Positions 45,327 through 53,719 of a stretch of 64,000 nt of DNA are shown here, one piece after another. The stretch is from Sandaracinaceae bacterium (GTDB taxonomy: Bacteria; Myxococcota_A; Polyangia; Polyangiales; Sandaracinaceae): positions 19,781 through 83,780 of the forward strand of contig JAVJQK010000028.1 of the NCBI GenBank assembly GCA_040218145.1, read 5' to 3'. The notes beneath the pieces were generated by a model. That model was not told the origin of the DNA, did not search any database, and was given only the letters and a program-made list of their open reading frames with translations. A program made the translations under genes and the position numbers. Position 1 is the stretch's first letter; each line of letters starts with the position of its first letter.

Positions 45327-45342
45327 TGGAACGGTGGTTGCT
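45327..45342 (+). promoter_or_regulatory. Candidate sigma-54 promoter
   Basis: TGGAACGGTGGTTGCT matches the -24/-12 consensus (GG at 45328-45329, GC at 45340-45341, ten bases apart, TTGC intact). The predicted start, near 45353, lies about four bases before ATG 45357. Confidence 0.65.
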
Positions 45343-45356
45343 CCAGTGGGGGCTCG

Positions 45357-45977
45357 ATGAGACCCACGCGCATCCTCTCGCCCCTCCTGCTGTTGTCTCT
45401 CGTCGCCTTCGTCGGGACCGCGCGCGCCACGGTGATGGTCGAGGTGCCGCTCGACGCAATGGTGCGAGACGCTGACGCGATCGTGGTCGCGACCGTGCGG
45501 CGGAGCGAGGCGCGGCTCGTGCTCGACCCCCGCCGTGGCGCCGAGCCGCACACCTTCACCGAGCTCGCGGTGTCCGAGTGGATCGTCGGCGCGGGCGCGG
45601 GGCGAGTGGTCGTCGAGGAGATCGGCGGAGACCTGCAGGGGGAGACGCTCCACGTCGCGGGCACGCCTCGCTACGCGCCGGGTGAGGAGGTGATCGTGTT
45701 TCTCGAGCGTCGTCAGGGCGGCTCGCTCCGCACGCTCGCGATGTCCCAGGGGAAGCTCTCGATCCGGCGCGGCGTCGCGGGCTCTCCCGACAGCGTGCGC
45801 CGCGATCTGCGCGAGATCGCCTTCGCGCGCTGGGCGGGGGCGGGCGGCATGCAGGTCGGGCACGCGCACGACGCGGCCGTCGAGCTCGACGTGTTCCTCC
45901 GCACCGTGCGTCGCCTGGCGCGAGACAGCCGCGTGAGCCGACCCAGCCCGAGCGCCACCTCCGGGGTGACGCGATGA
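45357..45977 (+). CDS. Secreted protein of unknown function, upstream of matrixin gene
   Basis: The 206-residue protein has a signal peptide (ILSPLLLLSLVAFVGTARA, cleavage after ARA, ~residue 24). A beta-rich domain follows, with VMVEVPLDAMVRDADAIVVATV and the central YAPGEEVIVFLERR. It overlaps the metalloprotease gene by four bases and may be a chaperone or inhibitor for it. The strong sigma-54-type promoter just upstream implies developmental or nutritional control. Family not recognised. Confidence 0.65.
   Translation: MRPTRILSPLLLLSLVAFVGTARATVMVEVPLDAMVRDADAIVVATVRRSEARLVLDPRRGAEPHTFTELAVSEWIVGAGAGRVVVEEIGGDLQGETLHVAGTPRYAPGEEVIVFLERRQGGSLRTLAMSQGKLSIRRGVAGSPDSVRRDLREIAFARWAGAGGMQVGHAHDAAVELDVFLRTVRRLARDSRVSRPSPSATSGVTR
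45956..45972. repeat. 17-bp direct repeat, copy 1
   Basis: CACCTCCGGGGTGACGC is repeated exactly at 47772-47788, flanking the metalloprotease gene. It contains a short inverted repeat (TCACC/GGTGA in copy 2). Confidence 0.7.
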
Positions 45978-47785
45978 GGCGGACCCACCTCGCGTGGCTC
46001 GTCCTGCTCGTCACGTCTCCCGCGCACGCGTGGGCGCCGCTGACCTCGTCGCGCCCCACCTGGGACGACGCGCACGTCGCCTGGTCGCTGCACGACCGCG
46101 GCTCGGACGACCTCGACTTCGCCACCGTGCAGACGGATGTGCGCCGCGGCATGGAGGACTGGACCCGGGTGAGCTGCACCGGCTTCTCGACCACCTACGA
46201 GGGCACGACGTCCACCGCCCCGCGCGGAGGCGACGGCCAGTTCATCGTGGGCTGGGTCGAGTCGGGCTGGAGCCACAGCTCGAGCGCCATCGGGGTCACG
46301 GGGACGCGCTTCACCTCGAGCCGCCTCGTCGAGGCCGACATGGAGATGAACGGAGTGCACTTCACCTGGACCACCGACCCGGGGAGCGGCAGCCGCGTGA
46401 ACCTCTACTCCATCGCGCTGCACGAGGGCGGGCACTTCTTCGGGCTCGGCCACTCCTCCGACCGGGGCGCGGCGATGTACTTCGCCTACTCCGGCGGCGT
46501 CTCCACCCTGGGCGCCGACGACGAAGCGGGGATCTGCGCGCTCTACCCCGGGAGCGGCGGCGGGGCGACCGACTGCGCGACGACCGGCTGCCCGAGCGGC
46601 GAGCGCTGCGTCGACGGGAGCTGCACGCCCGACACGCCGCCCGCGCCCGGCGGCGACGCGGTGTGCGCGCCGTGTCTCGAGAACGCGGACTGCGGCGGGA
46701 GCGGCGACTACTGCCTCGGCTACCCCGACGGCAACGGCTACTGCGGCGCGGCGTGCGCCTCGGCCGCGGACTGCGGGGGCGGTGAGCGGTGCTCGACCCT
46801 GAGCAACGGCGCGCGGCAGTGCGTGCGGTTCGTCGATGGAGGGGCCAGCTGCGGAGGCGCCGCGCCGCCCCCCGCGCCCGAGTGCGCGGTCGACGCCGAC
46901 TGCGGCGCGGGTGAGCGCTGCGCCGCGGGGAGCTGCGTGCCCTCGGGCGCGGGCCTCGGCGATCCCTGCGCCCGCCACGACGACTGCGGCGCCGGCGCGT
47001 GCCTCGCCGGGGTCTGCACGCAGAGCTGTGACTGGCCGGGCGGCGCGTGCCCCGACGGCTTCTACTGCGACGGCGGCGCGACCGGCGCGTGTGGCCCCGG
47101 CGCGTGTCTGCCCGGCCGGGCGGGCCCGGGCGCGGACGGCGATCCCTGCGGCGCGCACACCGACTGCGGCTCGCTGCACTGCTTCGCCGGGCGCTGCGGG
47201 ACGGCCTGCGACCCCAGCACGGTCGGGGCGTGTCCGGGCGGCGGCATCTGCCAGGTCGGCGAGCTGGCCTGCCGCGGCGCGTGCGGGGTCACGGGCAGCC
47301 TCGGCGATCCCTGCGCGGGGAACCCGGACTGCGCGAGCGGCCTCTGCGCCAGCCGCGACGGCGACGGATTCTGCACCGAGATCTGCGATCCCAGCTCTCC
47401 GTGCGGGCCCGGCTTCCGCTGCGTGGCGGATGGCGCGGTCAGCGTCTGCGTGCCGGACGGAGGCGCGCTCGGCCAGCGCTGCGGTGGGAACGGCGACTGC
47501 GCCTCGGGCATCTGCGCCGTCGAGGAGACGCGCACCTACTGCACCCGCATCTGCGACCCGAGCTCGCCCTGCCCGAGCGCCATGCGCTGCGTGCCGAGCG
47601 GGACCCCGGGGATCTCGGTCTGTCAGCCGGGCGGCGAGCAAGCCGAGGGCGAGCGGCGCGGCCTGGTCGGGAGCTGCTCGATCTCGGGCGGATCGGACGG
47701 CGGGGGGCCGCTCGGAGCGCTCCTCGTGCTCCTCTGGCTCACGTGGCGCGCCGGCCGGACCCGTCGGCTGTCACCTCCGGGGTGA
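45974..47785 (+). CDS. Secreted matrixin-like zinc metalloprotease, Cys-rich, MYXO-CTERM-like
   Basis: The 603-residue protein starts with a signal peptide ending at AHA. A metzincin catalytic domain follows with the zinc site HEGGHFFGLGH (His150, Glu151, His154, His160), and a long Cys-rich repeat region with units such as GDPCGAHTDCGSLHC. The C-terminus carries a Gly/Ser/Cys stretch (GSCSISGG), one hydrophobic helix and Arg residues, consistent with MYXO-CTERM-type sorting. It is probably secreted or surface-linked and degrades extracellular protein. ATG 45974 overlaps the upstream gene (ATGA). The same Cys-repeat style is shared with the two proteases at 38125-41841, suggesting a common export or anchoring strategy. 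Confidence 0.88.
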   Translation: MRRTHLAWLVLLVTSPAHAWAPLTSSRPTWDDAHVAWSLHDRGSDDLDFATVQTDVRRGMEDWTRVSCTGFSTTYEGTTSTAPRGGDGQFIVGWVESGWSHSSSAIGVTGTRFTSSRLVEADMEMNGVHFTWTTDPGSGSRVNLYSIALHEGGHFFGLGHSSDRGAAMYFAYSGGVSTLGADDEAGICALYPGSGGGATDCATTGCPSGERCVDGSCTPDTPPAPGGDAVCAPCLENADCGGSGDYCLGYPDGNGYCGAACASAADCGGGERCSTLSNGARQCVRFVDGGASCGGAAPPPAPECAVDADCGAGERCAAGSCVPSGAGLGDPCARHDDCGAGACLAGVCTQSCDWPGGACPDGFYCDGGATGACGPGACLPGRAGPGADGDPCGAHTDCGSLHCFAGRCGTACDPSTVGACPGGGICQVGELACRGACGVTGSLGDPCAGNPDCASGLCASRDGDGFCTEICDPSSPCGPGFRCVADGAVSVCVPDGGALGQRCGGNGDCASGICAVEETRTYCTRICDPSSPCPSAMRCVPSGTPGISVCQPGGEQAEGERRGLVGSCSISGGSDGGGPLGALLVLLWLTWRAGRTRRLSPPG

Positions 47786-47788
47786 CGC
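47772..47788. repeat. 17-bp direct repeat, copy 2
   Basis: CACCTCCGGGGTGACGC spans the stop codon of the metalloprotease gene. The surrounding TCACCTCCGGGGTGA is an inverted repeat. Confidence 0.7.
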
Positions 47789-47815
47789 CTGGGCCGCCCG
47801 ACCGCAGAAGGCGAC

Positions 47816-47831
47816 TGGCACGGCCTTTGTT
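47816..47831 (+). promoter_or_regulatory. Sigma-54-like site (weaker)
   Basis: TGGCACGGCCTTTGTT has a perfect -24 half, but the -12 half is TTTGT instead of TTGC. It lies upstream of the CAP-domain gene, about 21 bases before the start. Confidence 0.35.
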
Positions 47832-47840
47832 TGTTTCGCG

Positions 47841-47846
47841 TAGATT
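47841..47846 (+). promoter_or_regulatory. -10 element (TAGATT) for the CAP-domain gene
   Basis: TAGATT ends six bases before ATG 47853. It competes with the sigma-54-like site as explanation for transcription. Confidence 0.55.
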
Positions 47847-47852
47847 GAGAGG

Positions 47853-48608
47853 ATGCTCGGCATGCGTCGCCTCGCCCCCCTGTTGTTCGTACTGACCCTG
47901 CTCTCGGCCTGCGAAGGCCGGCTGACCGTCGAAGGTCCCGCCGACCCCGACGCGTCCTCCGTGCCGCAGATCATGCTCGACGGCTCGACGCCGCCGCCGC
48001 CTCCCGCGGGCGACGCCAGCGTCCCGGCCCCCGACGCGGGCCCGCCTCCGGCCCCCGGCTGCACGCTCCCGCCCGAAGGGGAGTGCTCGGGGGACACCGC
48101 GCGCTGGTGCGAGGGCGACGCGGTGCGCGAGGAGGACTGCACGGGGCGCGTCTGCGCGCTCGACGCGGGGCTCGGTCGGCACGCCTGCGAGGACCCGGCG
48201 CCGCCGCCGCCGCCGCCGCCCACCGACTGCGCGGGACCGGAGGAGGCGGAGGTGATCCGCCTCGCCAACGAAGCCCGCGGCGCGTCGCTGACCACGCTCG
48301 AGTGCGACCCGGACATGGCGCGCACGGCCCGCCTTCACAGCCAGGACATGTGCGACCAGGGCTACTTCAGCCACACCGGGCTCGACGGCCGAAGCCCCTT
48401 CGACCGCATGCGCGACGAGGGCGTCTCCTACCGGACGGCGGGCGAGAACATCGCGGCCGGGCAGCGCACGCCCGACGCGGTGCACACCGCCTGGATGAAC
48501 AGCGCTGGCCACCGCCGGAACATCTTGAACGGCGCCTACGGGCGCATCGGCGTCGGCTACGTCAGCTGCGGCGGTCGCCCGTACTGGACGCAGGTCTTCG
48601 CAGACTGA
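47853..48608 (+). CDS. CAP/SCP-domain lipoprotein
   Basis: The 251-residue product has a lipoprotein signal (VLTLLSAC, Cys near residue 20), a disordered Pro/Ala/Asp linker with Cys pairs, and a C-terminal CAP (cysteine-rich secretory, SCP/YkwD) domain from about residue 125. Landmarks are VIRLANEAR, HSQDMCDQGYFSHTGLDGRSPFDRM, AGENIAAGQ and MNSAGHRRNIL. In bacteria such domains occur on surface proteins, sometimes with lipid-binding or proteolysis-related roles. The metal-coordinating His pattern is present. ATG 47853 is preceded by TAGATT at the usual leaderless spacing. Confidence 0.88.
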   Translation: MLGMRRLAPLLFVLTLLSACEGRLTVEGPADPDASSVPQIMLDGSTPPPPPAGDASVPAPDAGPPPAPGCTLPPEGECSGDTARWCEGDAVREEDCTGRVCALDAGLGRHACEDPAPPPPPPPTDCAGPEEAEVIRLANEARGASLTTLECDPDMARTARLHSQDMCDQGYFSHTGLDGRSPFDRMRDEGVSYRTAGENIAAGQRTPDAVHTAWMNSAGHRRNILNGAYGRIGVGYVSCGGRPYWTQVFAD

Positions 48609-48618
48609 TGACCGGGCC

Positions 48619-49203
48619 ATGACGCAGCGCCCTCAGGTGGCCCTCATCGGCCTCGACGCGAGCCGCAACCAGGAGCTCGCGCGCCTGCTGGTGCACGCGG
48701 GGTTCGCGCCGATCTGCTTCACCCCGGAGATGTGGACGCGCTGGCCGATGCCCGACGTGAAGCGCATCGTGTGGGCGACGGCGCTGACGGACCCGGAGCT
48801 GCTCGACGTGCTCGGCCCGGCGCCCAGCCGCCACAACACCCTCGTCATCGAGGAGCCGCATCACGTCGGCCGGGTGGCCAAGCGGCACGCGCGGATCGCC
48901 GTCTGGGCCCGGGACTACTGGGACCTCGCGGAGGAGGTGCAGGTCTGGTTGCACGGGTCGGTCACGCTCTCCCGGCGTGAGCCGAGCGTGGACGCCGCGG
49001 ATGAGGCCACGTGGCACGGGCAGACGGGCGACTTCGACCGCGTCCCGCTGCGTCGGCAGTGGGCGTGGCTGTTCCTGGTGGTGGTCGTGATCGGGCTGAG
49101 CGCGGCGTTCGTCGCCTGGCCGTCGCCGCGCGCCACGCCGCGGGTGCAGCTCCCGACCGAGCCCTCGGTGGTCTCGGTGGCGGCGCCCGCGCGGGCGCGA
49201 TGA
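48619..49203 (+). CDS. Pseudo-receiver-like protein with C-terminal membrane anchor
   Basis: The 194-residue protein has an N-terminal alpha/beta domain of receiver-like order (VALIGLDASRNQELARLLVHAGFAPICF), without the acidic pair or acceptor Asp. A single membrane helix follows near residue 150 (WAWLFLVVVVIGLSAAFVAW), then a short external tail. It is ten bases downstream of the CAP gene, so probably cotranscribed. Receiver homology is tentative. No catalytic motif is present. Confidence 0.5.
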   Translation: MTQRPQVALIGLDASRNQELARLLVHAGFAPICFTPEMWTRWPMPDVKRIVWATALTDPELLDVLGPAPSRHNTLVIEEPHHVGRVAKRHARIAVWARDYWDLAEEVQVWLHGSVTLSRREPSVDAADEATWHGQTGDFDRVPLRRQWAWLFLVVVVIGLSAAFVAWPSPRATPRVQLPTEPSVVSVAAPARAR

Positions 49204-49212
49204 CCTTCTGAG

Positions 49213-50574
49213 TTATCGCAAGCCGTGTTTGCGGAGGATGCGGTGCAGGTACGGCCGCGCCATCTCCGCCGCGCGCGCCGCCGCGCTCACGTTCCCGCCG
49301 TGCAGCTGGAGCAGCGCGGCCGCGTAGTCTCGCTCGAAGCGCGCGAGCGCCTCGTTGCGCGCGTCGGCGTAGGGGAGGCTCGCGTCCACCCGAGACGGCT
49401 GCGCGCCATCGTGGGTCCGCCGCGGGAGGCTCTCTCCGAACGCCATCTCTCCGAAGACTGTCTCTCCGAAGACCATGCAGCGCGAGAGGTGGTTTCGCAG
49501 CTCGCGCACGTTGCCAGGCCAGCGGCCCTGCCGGAGCGTGCCCCGCAGCTCGGGCGTCAGGAGGCGATCGACGCCGCCCTGGTCGAGCCCCATCCGCCCC
49601 AGCAGCACCGCCGCGAGGCCGGGGATGTCCTCCGGGCGCTCGCGCAGCGGCGGGAGGCGCAGGTGGAAGACCGCGAGCCGATAGTAGAGGTCCTCCCGGA
49701 ATCGGCTCGCGCTCACCTCCTCGCGCAGATCGCGGTTCGTCGCGGCCACGACGCGCACGTCGACGTGTCGGACCTCGGTCGCCCCGACGCGCCGGACCTC
49801 GCGCTGCTCGAGCGCGCGGAGGAGCGCGGGCTGCATCGTGAGCGGCAGCTCCCCCAGCTCGTCCAGGAAGAGCGTGCCGCCGTGGGCCGCCTCGAAGACG
49901 CCCTCGCGGCTCTCCGTCGCGCCCGTGAACGCGCCCCGCTCGTGCCCGAAGAGCTCGCTCTCCAGCAGGTTCGAGGGGATCGCGCTGCAGTCGAGCGTCA
50001 CGAAGGGCCCGTCGGCGCGCGGGCTCGCCTCGTGGATCGACTGCGCCGCCTCCTCCTTGCCGGTCCCCGTCTCGCCCTCGAGCAGCACCGTGGCGTCGCT
50101 CGGCGCGATCTTCTCGAGCATGGCGAAGAGCGCGCGCATGGGCACGGACGCGCCGTACATCGTGCCGAAGTGATCGGCGCGGCTGATGGGCACGGTGTTG
50201 GTGCCGCCGAGGACCTCGAAGCGCAGCAGGGTCTTGCCGACCTTCAGCGAGCTGCCGTGCCGCAGCCACGCTCCCTCCACGCGCACGCCATCGACGTAGG
50301 TGCCGTTGCGGCTGCCGAGGTCTCTCACGAACGGGCCGCGGTCGCGGATCTCCACCTCGGCGTGGAAGCGAGACACGGTGGGATCCTCGAGCGCGAGATC
50401 GTTCTTGCGGTGCGCGCCGATGCTGCAGCGATCGGCGGTCGACTCGAAGCGCACCTCGCCCGCCTTGCCACCCGCGCCCACGAGGGCGAAGCGGCGGAAC
50501 TCGACGCCCCAGCCGCCGGCGCTCGTGGCGTCGTTCGTCCAGCGATCCGGATCGTCCCAGCTCGATTGGCTCAT
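49213..50574 (-). CDS. FHA-type sigma-54-dependent activator (Fis family)
   Basis: The 453-residue enhancer-binding protein has an N-terminal FHA domain (about 30-115: SIGAHRKNDLAL, SRFHAEVE, GSRNGTYVDG), and a central AAA+ domain with Walker A GETGTGKE, the sigma-54-contacting GAFTGA loop, and RFREDLYYRLAVF. A Fis-type helix-turn-helix ends the chain (NVSAAARAAEMARPYLHRILRKHGL). The FHA domain implies activation by a phosphothreonine partner. A short linker repeat encodes FGE three times (VFGETVFGEMAFGES) from 15-base DNA units. Two sigma-54-like sites lie about 3-5 kb upstream, so it could control the secreted-protease genes. Confidence 0.93.
   Translation of the reverse strand: MSQSSWDDPDRWTNDATSAGGWGVEFRRFALVGAGGKAGEVRFESTADRCSIGAHRKNDLALEDPTVSRFHAEVEIRDRGPFVRDLGSRNGTYVDGVRVEGAWLRHGSSLKVGKTLLRFEVLGGTNTVPISRADHFGTMYGASVPMRALFAMLEKIAPSDATVLLEGETGTGKEEAAQSIHEASPRADGPFVTLDCSAIPSNLLESELFGHERGAFTGATESREGVFEAAHGGTLFLDELGELPLTMQPALLRALEQREVRRVGATEVRHVDVRVVAATNRDLREEVSASRFREDLYYRLAVFHLRLPPLRERPEDIPGLAAVLLGRMGLDQGGVDRLLTPELRGTLRQGRWPGNVRELRNHLSRCMVFGETVFGEMAFGESLPRRTHDGAQPSRVDASLPYADARNEALARFERDYAAALLQLHGGNVSAAARAAEMARPYLHRILRKHGLR
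49433..49470. repeat. Three 15-base tandem units inside the activator gene
   Basis: TCTCCGAA recurs at 49433, 49448 and 49463 and encodes the FGE repeats of the linker between the AAA+ domain and the helix-turn-helix. Confidence 0.6.
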
Positions 50575-50596
50575 CTCACCCCCGCTCCTCGCCCGT

Positions 50597-51361
50597 CTAC
50601 GGCAACCACTCGGGGCCCCCCACGCCCGCGGGCCCGCTCGCCGCGACCGCGACGCCGATCACGATGGCGAGCAGCGCGGCCACCCCCGCGCCCGCGGCGA
50701 TCCAGAGCCACGGCGGATCACCCCCGTCCCCCAGCGCGTCGGCCGCGAGGCGCCGGGCTGCGGAGCGCCCGACCTCGAAGCCGCCCGGACCCCGCGCGAC
50801 CCCCTCGCACTCCACGCGGCCCGCGGCGGGGATGCGGAGCTCGAGATCGTTGGAGCGCACGATCTCCCGATCGTTCGCGCTGCAGGTCACGAGCGTCTCC
50901 CGCGTCAACGCGCCCGGGTCGTCCTCCACCTCGAGCGTGACCCGCAGCAGCTCCGCCCCGAGCGGCTCGATGCGGAGGCGCACCGACGGCGGGCCCCGCA
51001 CCTCGCGCCGCGCGCCCTCGAAGGGCCCGAGCAGGTTGGGCGGAAGCCCCTCCGGCTCGCGCCCGCGCAGCACCGAGGCGAGGCCGAGCAGATCGCGCCG
51101 GACGTCGCCCTCGCGTCCCAGCGCCTGGCCCACGACGGCGCGCAGGCTCAGCAGCCGCGCGACCGCGTCTCGGTCGAGGCCGACGTCGGACTCGGCCAGC
51201 TCCGCGAGCGTCTCCGCGGCGCGCTCGAACTGCGCCTGCTCGAGCTGCCGCTCGGCCGCGTCGAGCGACGGCTGCGCGAGCGCGCCTCCGGGCAGCGCGA
51301 GGCCCATCACGAGGCCCATGACGAGGCTCGGAGGCGCGAGGGGGAGGGGGCGCGGGCGCAT
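50597..51361 (-). CDS. Exported protein with C-terminal membrane anchor
   Basis: The 254-residue product has an N-terminal signal peptide (PPSLVMGLVMGLALPGGALAQ). A helical region follows with AERQLEQAQFERAAETLAEL, then a beta-rich domain and a C-terminal transmembrane helix (WLWIAAGAGVAALLAIVIGVAVAA). It may be processed like the tail-anchored signalling accessories found near myxobacterial kinases. It is upstream of the sigma-54 activator gene in the same direction, with a 22-base gap. ATG 51361 is supported by TAGCAT ending seven bases upstream. Confidence 0.6.
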   Translation of the reverse strand: MRPRPLPLAPPSLVMGLVMGLALPGGALAQPSLDAAERQLEQAQFERAAETLAELAESDVGLDRDAVARLLSLRAVVGQALGREGDVRRDLLGLASVLRGREPEGLPPNLLGPFEGARREVRGPPSVRLRIEPLGAELLRVTLEVEDDPGALTRETLVTCSANDREIVRSNDLELRIPAAGRVECEGVARGPGGFEVGRSAARRLAADALGDGGDPPWLWIAAGAGVAALLAIVIGVAVAASGPAGVGGPEWLP

Positions 51362-51368
51362 CACCGGC

Positions 51369-51374
51369 ATGCTA
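51369..51374 (-). promoter_or_regulatory. -10 element (TAGCAT)
   Basis: TAGCAT on the minus strand ends seven bases before ATG 51361. Confidence 0.5.
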
Positions 51375-51535
51375 CCCGACGTGGCCGCGAGGTGTGGCGG
51401 CGCCCTCATCGAGCGCACGAAGAGAGAGGGGCGGCCATGATGGCGGCGACTTCACGCGCCATGCCGACCGCTCATCCGTGGGCGGTGGAGGTGTGGCCGG
51501 CCGCGGCTGTCACCGCCGAGGCGTCACCTCGGGGC

Positions 51536-53200
51536 TCAGCGGAGCACCACGCGCGTCTCTCCGCTCCCGCTCACCTGGACGACGCGGCGCATCCGCCCGC
51601 GCCCCGGCGCGACGATGACCACGACCTGGCGCCCGACCGGCAGGTCCACGGTGCCCGGCACGGTGCCGACCGCGCGGCCGTTCGCCATCACGCGGGCGCC
51701 CCAGAGCTCACTCGGGCCGGAGAAGCGCACGCGACCGGTGCGCGTCGGCGCGGCTCGGCGTCGGGCGCGCCGCGGCGTCGCCCGCCTCCGCGCGCGCTGG
51801 GTCGGGGCCGGCTCCACGTCGTCGTCGGCGGCGGCCTCGAGCTCCGTGGGCGTCTCCCCGGATCCTTGGGGAGAGGCGGCCGGGGCGGGCGCCTCGTTGC
51901 TCGACGAAGGCGTCGCGGTCGGTCCGGCCGGCTCGTGGTCTGGCAGGCGCACCGCGGGCGTCGCGTCGGCGGGGGATACGGCGAGGAGCGCGAGCGCGGC
52001 GCCGAGGCCTGCCATCGCCAGCATCGCGGCGACCCCGAGCGCGATCCACACGCCGCGCCGCGGGCCTCGCTTCGTCAGCTCCTCTTGCGAAGCGCCACGG
52101 CGGGCTCGGACCATGGAGGCCTCGGCGCCTGGGCTCGCGCTCTGCATCGCCTCGTCGGCCGACTGCAGCAGCCGATAGCTCGCCTCTCGCTGGCCCGGGA
52201 AGATCTGGTCCATCCAGTCCGCCACGTCGGCGGCCATCGGCGCGTGCCCGCTCTTCGCGATCGCCTTCGCGAGCGCGCGGCCCATCTCGCGCGCCGTCGC
52301 GAAGCGCTCCTCGGGATCCCGCGAGAGCGCCTTCATCGCGATGTCGGCCAGCTCCGGCGGCACGTCGCGCGCGTACGCGCCCGGGTGCTCCGGCGCGTCG
52401 CGCACGACCGCGAGCACGGTCTCGCCCGGGTTGTCCTTGCGATAGAGGCGCTGCAGCGTGAGCAGCTCCCACAACACGACACCGAGCGAGAAGAGGTCCG
52501 CGCGCCGGGAGACGTGCTTGCCCAGCGCCTGCTCGGGCGCCATGTACGCGAACTTCCCCTTGACGCGACCGGTCGTGCTCTCGCTCAGGCGATCCGCGGC
52601 CCGCGCCACGCCGAAGTCGAGCACGCGGAGCGAGCCGTCGAAGCCGACGAAGAGGTTGTGCGGCGAGACGTCGCGGTGGACCACGTTCAGGAGCGCGCCC
52701 TCGTCGTCCCGCAGCTCGTGCGCCGCGTGCAGGCCCTCGCAGGCCTGCACCAGCAGATGCGCGCCGAGCCAGAGCCGCTCGGGGCGGTCCTCCGGCGCCC
52801 GCGTCCCGAGCGCGCGCAGCACCTCCGACAGCGCGACGCCGCGGAGGTACTCCATCGCGATGTAGTACGCGCCGTCGACCCGCCCGAAGTCGAAGACCGC
52901 GCACACGTTGGGGTGCTGGATGCGCGAGGCGATGCGCGCCTCGTCGAGGAACATCGTGACGAACGCCCGCCGGTTCGACAGGTGATCGTGGATGCGCTTC
53001 AGCGCGACGTTCCGGCTGAAGCCGTCCGCGCCCGTCTCGCGCGCGAGGTACACGCGCCCCATTCCGCCCGACGCGATCTCGCGGAGGAGCGTGTAGGCGT
53101 CACCGAGCTGCCCGATCGGCGCGCCCGGCTCGACGGAGAGATCCGGCTCCGGCAGGGGGCCGGGCTCGGTCCCGTCGGGCGTGATGCTCAGCGTGGCCAT
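51536..53200 (-). CDS. Membrane Ser/Thr kinase with PEGA-like C-terminal domain
   Basis: The 554-residue kinase has the glycine loop ASGGMGRV, the lysine in NVALKRI (K68), the catalytic loop HRDVSPHN (the conserved Lys after HRD replaced by Ser), DFG and APE, all within about residues 35-310. A transmembrane helix (VWIALGVAAMLAMAGLGAALALL) lies near 390-412. The extracytoplasmic part is Pro/Ala/Arg-rich and ends in a PEGA-like beta domain (VRFSGPSELWGARVMANGRAVG). PEGA domains are typical partners of bacterial kinases and bind cell-envelope components. ATG 53200 lies downstream of a possible TAGCCT with a 19-base leader. Confidence 0.88.
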   Translation of the reverse strand: MATLSITPDGTEPGPLPEPDLSVEPGAPIGQLGDAYTLLREIASGGMGRVYLARETGADGFSRNVALKRIHDHLSNRRAFVTMFLDEARIASRIQHPNVCAVFDFGRVDGAYYIAMEYLRGVALSEVLRALGTRAPEDRPERLWLGAHLLVQACEGLHAAHELRDDEGALLNVVHRDVSPHNLFVGFDGSLRVLDFGVARAADRLSESTTGRVKGKFAYMAPEQALGKHVSRRADLFSLGVVLWELLTLQRLYRKDNPGETVLAVVRDAPEHPGAYARDVPPELADIAMKALSRDPEERFATAREMGRALAKAIAKSGHAPMAADVADWMDQIFPGQREASYRLLQSADEAMQSASPGAEASMVRARRGASQEELTKRGPRRGVWIALGVAAMLAMAGLGAALALLAVSPADATPAVRLPDHEPAGPTATPSSSNEAPAPAASPQGSGETPTELEAAADDDVEPAPTQRARRRATPRRARRRAAPTRTGRVRFSGPSELWGARVMANGRAVGTVPGTVDLPVGRQVVVIVAPGRGRMRRVVQVSGSGETRVVLR

Positions 53201-53257
53201 GGAGCGCGCGTCGCCTGTGAGGCTAGCGGACAGCCCGTGACGCGAAAAGTCGCTCGC

Positions 53258-53686
53258 TCAGCGCTTCTTCGCGGTCTTCTTCTTCGCGGTCTTCTCGGGC
53301 GCGGCGCGGGGCGTCGTCGCGTCGAGCTGCTTCAGGAGCTTCTTCGGTGCCTGGCGGCGGTAGCTCTCGTCCAGCCACGCCTCGAGCATCTCGACCGGGA
53401 TCGCCTCGTCCGGGGCGAAGCTGATCGTGACCCACCCCCACTTGCCCAGGCCGTAGCCGGTGGGCGACGTGCCGGGCAGCATCAGCGCCTCCTCGGACGA
53501 GTCGGGGAGCCGACACGACAGGCTGAGCGGCTCGCCCTCCTTGCTCATGTAGGCGAAGGTCTTGTCGTTGACGGCCAGGTCCCAGTGATCGGGCCACGGC
53601 GCCTTCTTGTGCGCGCCGGGGTAGGCGAGCCCGAAGGCGCGGAGGTGCAGCAGGGCTTCGTCGTGGGGGCTCTTCTTCTTGGCCAT
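53258..53686 (-). CDS. MmcQ/YjbR-family protein
   Basis: The 142-residue product matches YjbR/MmcQ: FGLAYPGAHKKAPWPDHWDLAVNDKTFAYMS at the start, GYGLGKWGWVTISF in the core, and a Lys-rich tail (KKTAKKR). The family has a double-wing DNA-binding-like fold, but its physiological role is unclear. ATG 53686 has TATCTT nine bases upstream on the minus strand. The gene is divergent from an aminotransferase gene, 33 bases between starts. Confidence 0.85.
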   Translation of the reverse strand: MAKKKSPHDEALLHLRAFGLAYPGAHKKAPWPDHWDLAVNDKTFAYMSKEGEPLSLSCRLPDSSEEALMLPGTSPTGYGLGKWGWVTISFAPDEAIPVEMLEAWLDESYRRQAPKKLLKQLDATTPRAAPEKTAKKKTAKKR

Positions 53687-53705
53687 CGCATGGCGAAGAT
53701 AGCGC

Positions 53706-53711
53706 TACCTT
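53706..53711 (+). promoter_or_regulatory. -10-like TACCTT before the aminotransferase gene
   Basis: TACCTT ends eight bases before ATG 53720. Four bases separate it from the divergent TATCTT element. Confidence 0.5.
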
Positions 53712-53719
53712 GCCCGTCG

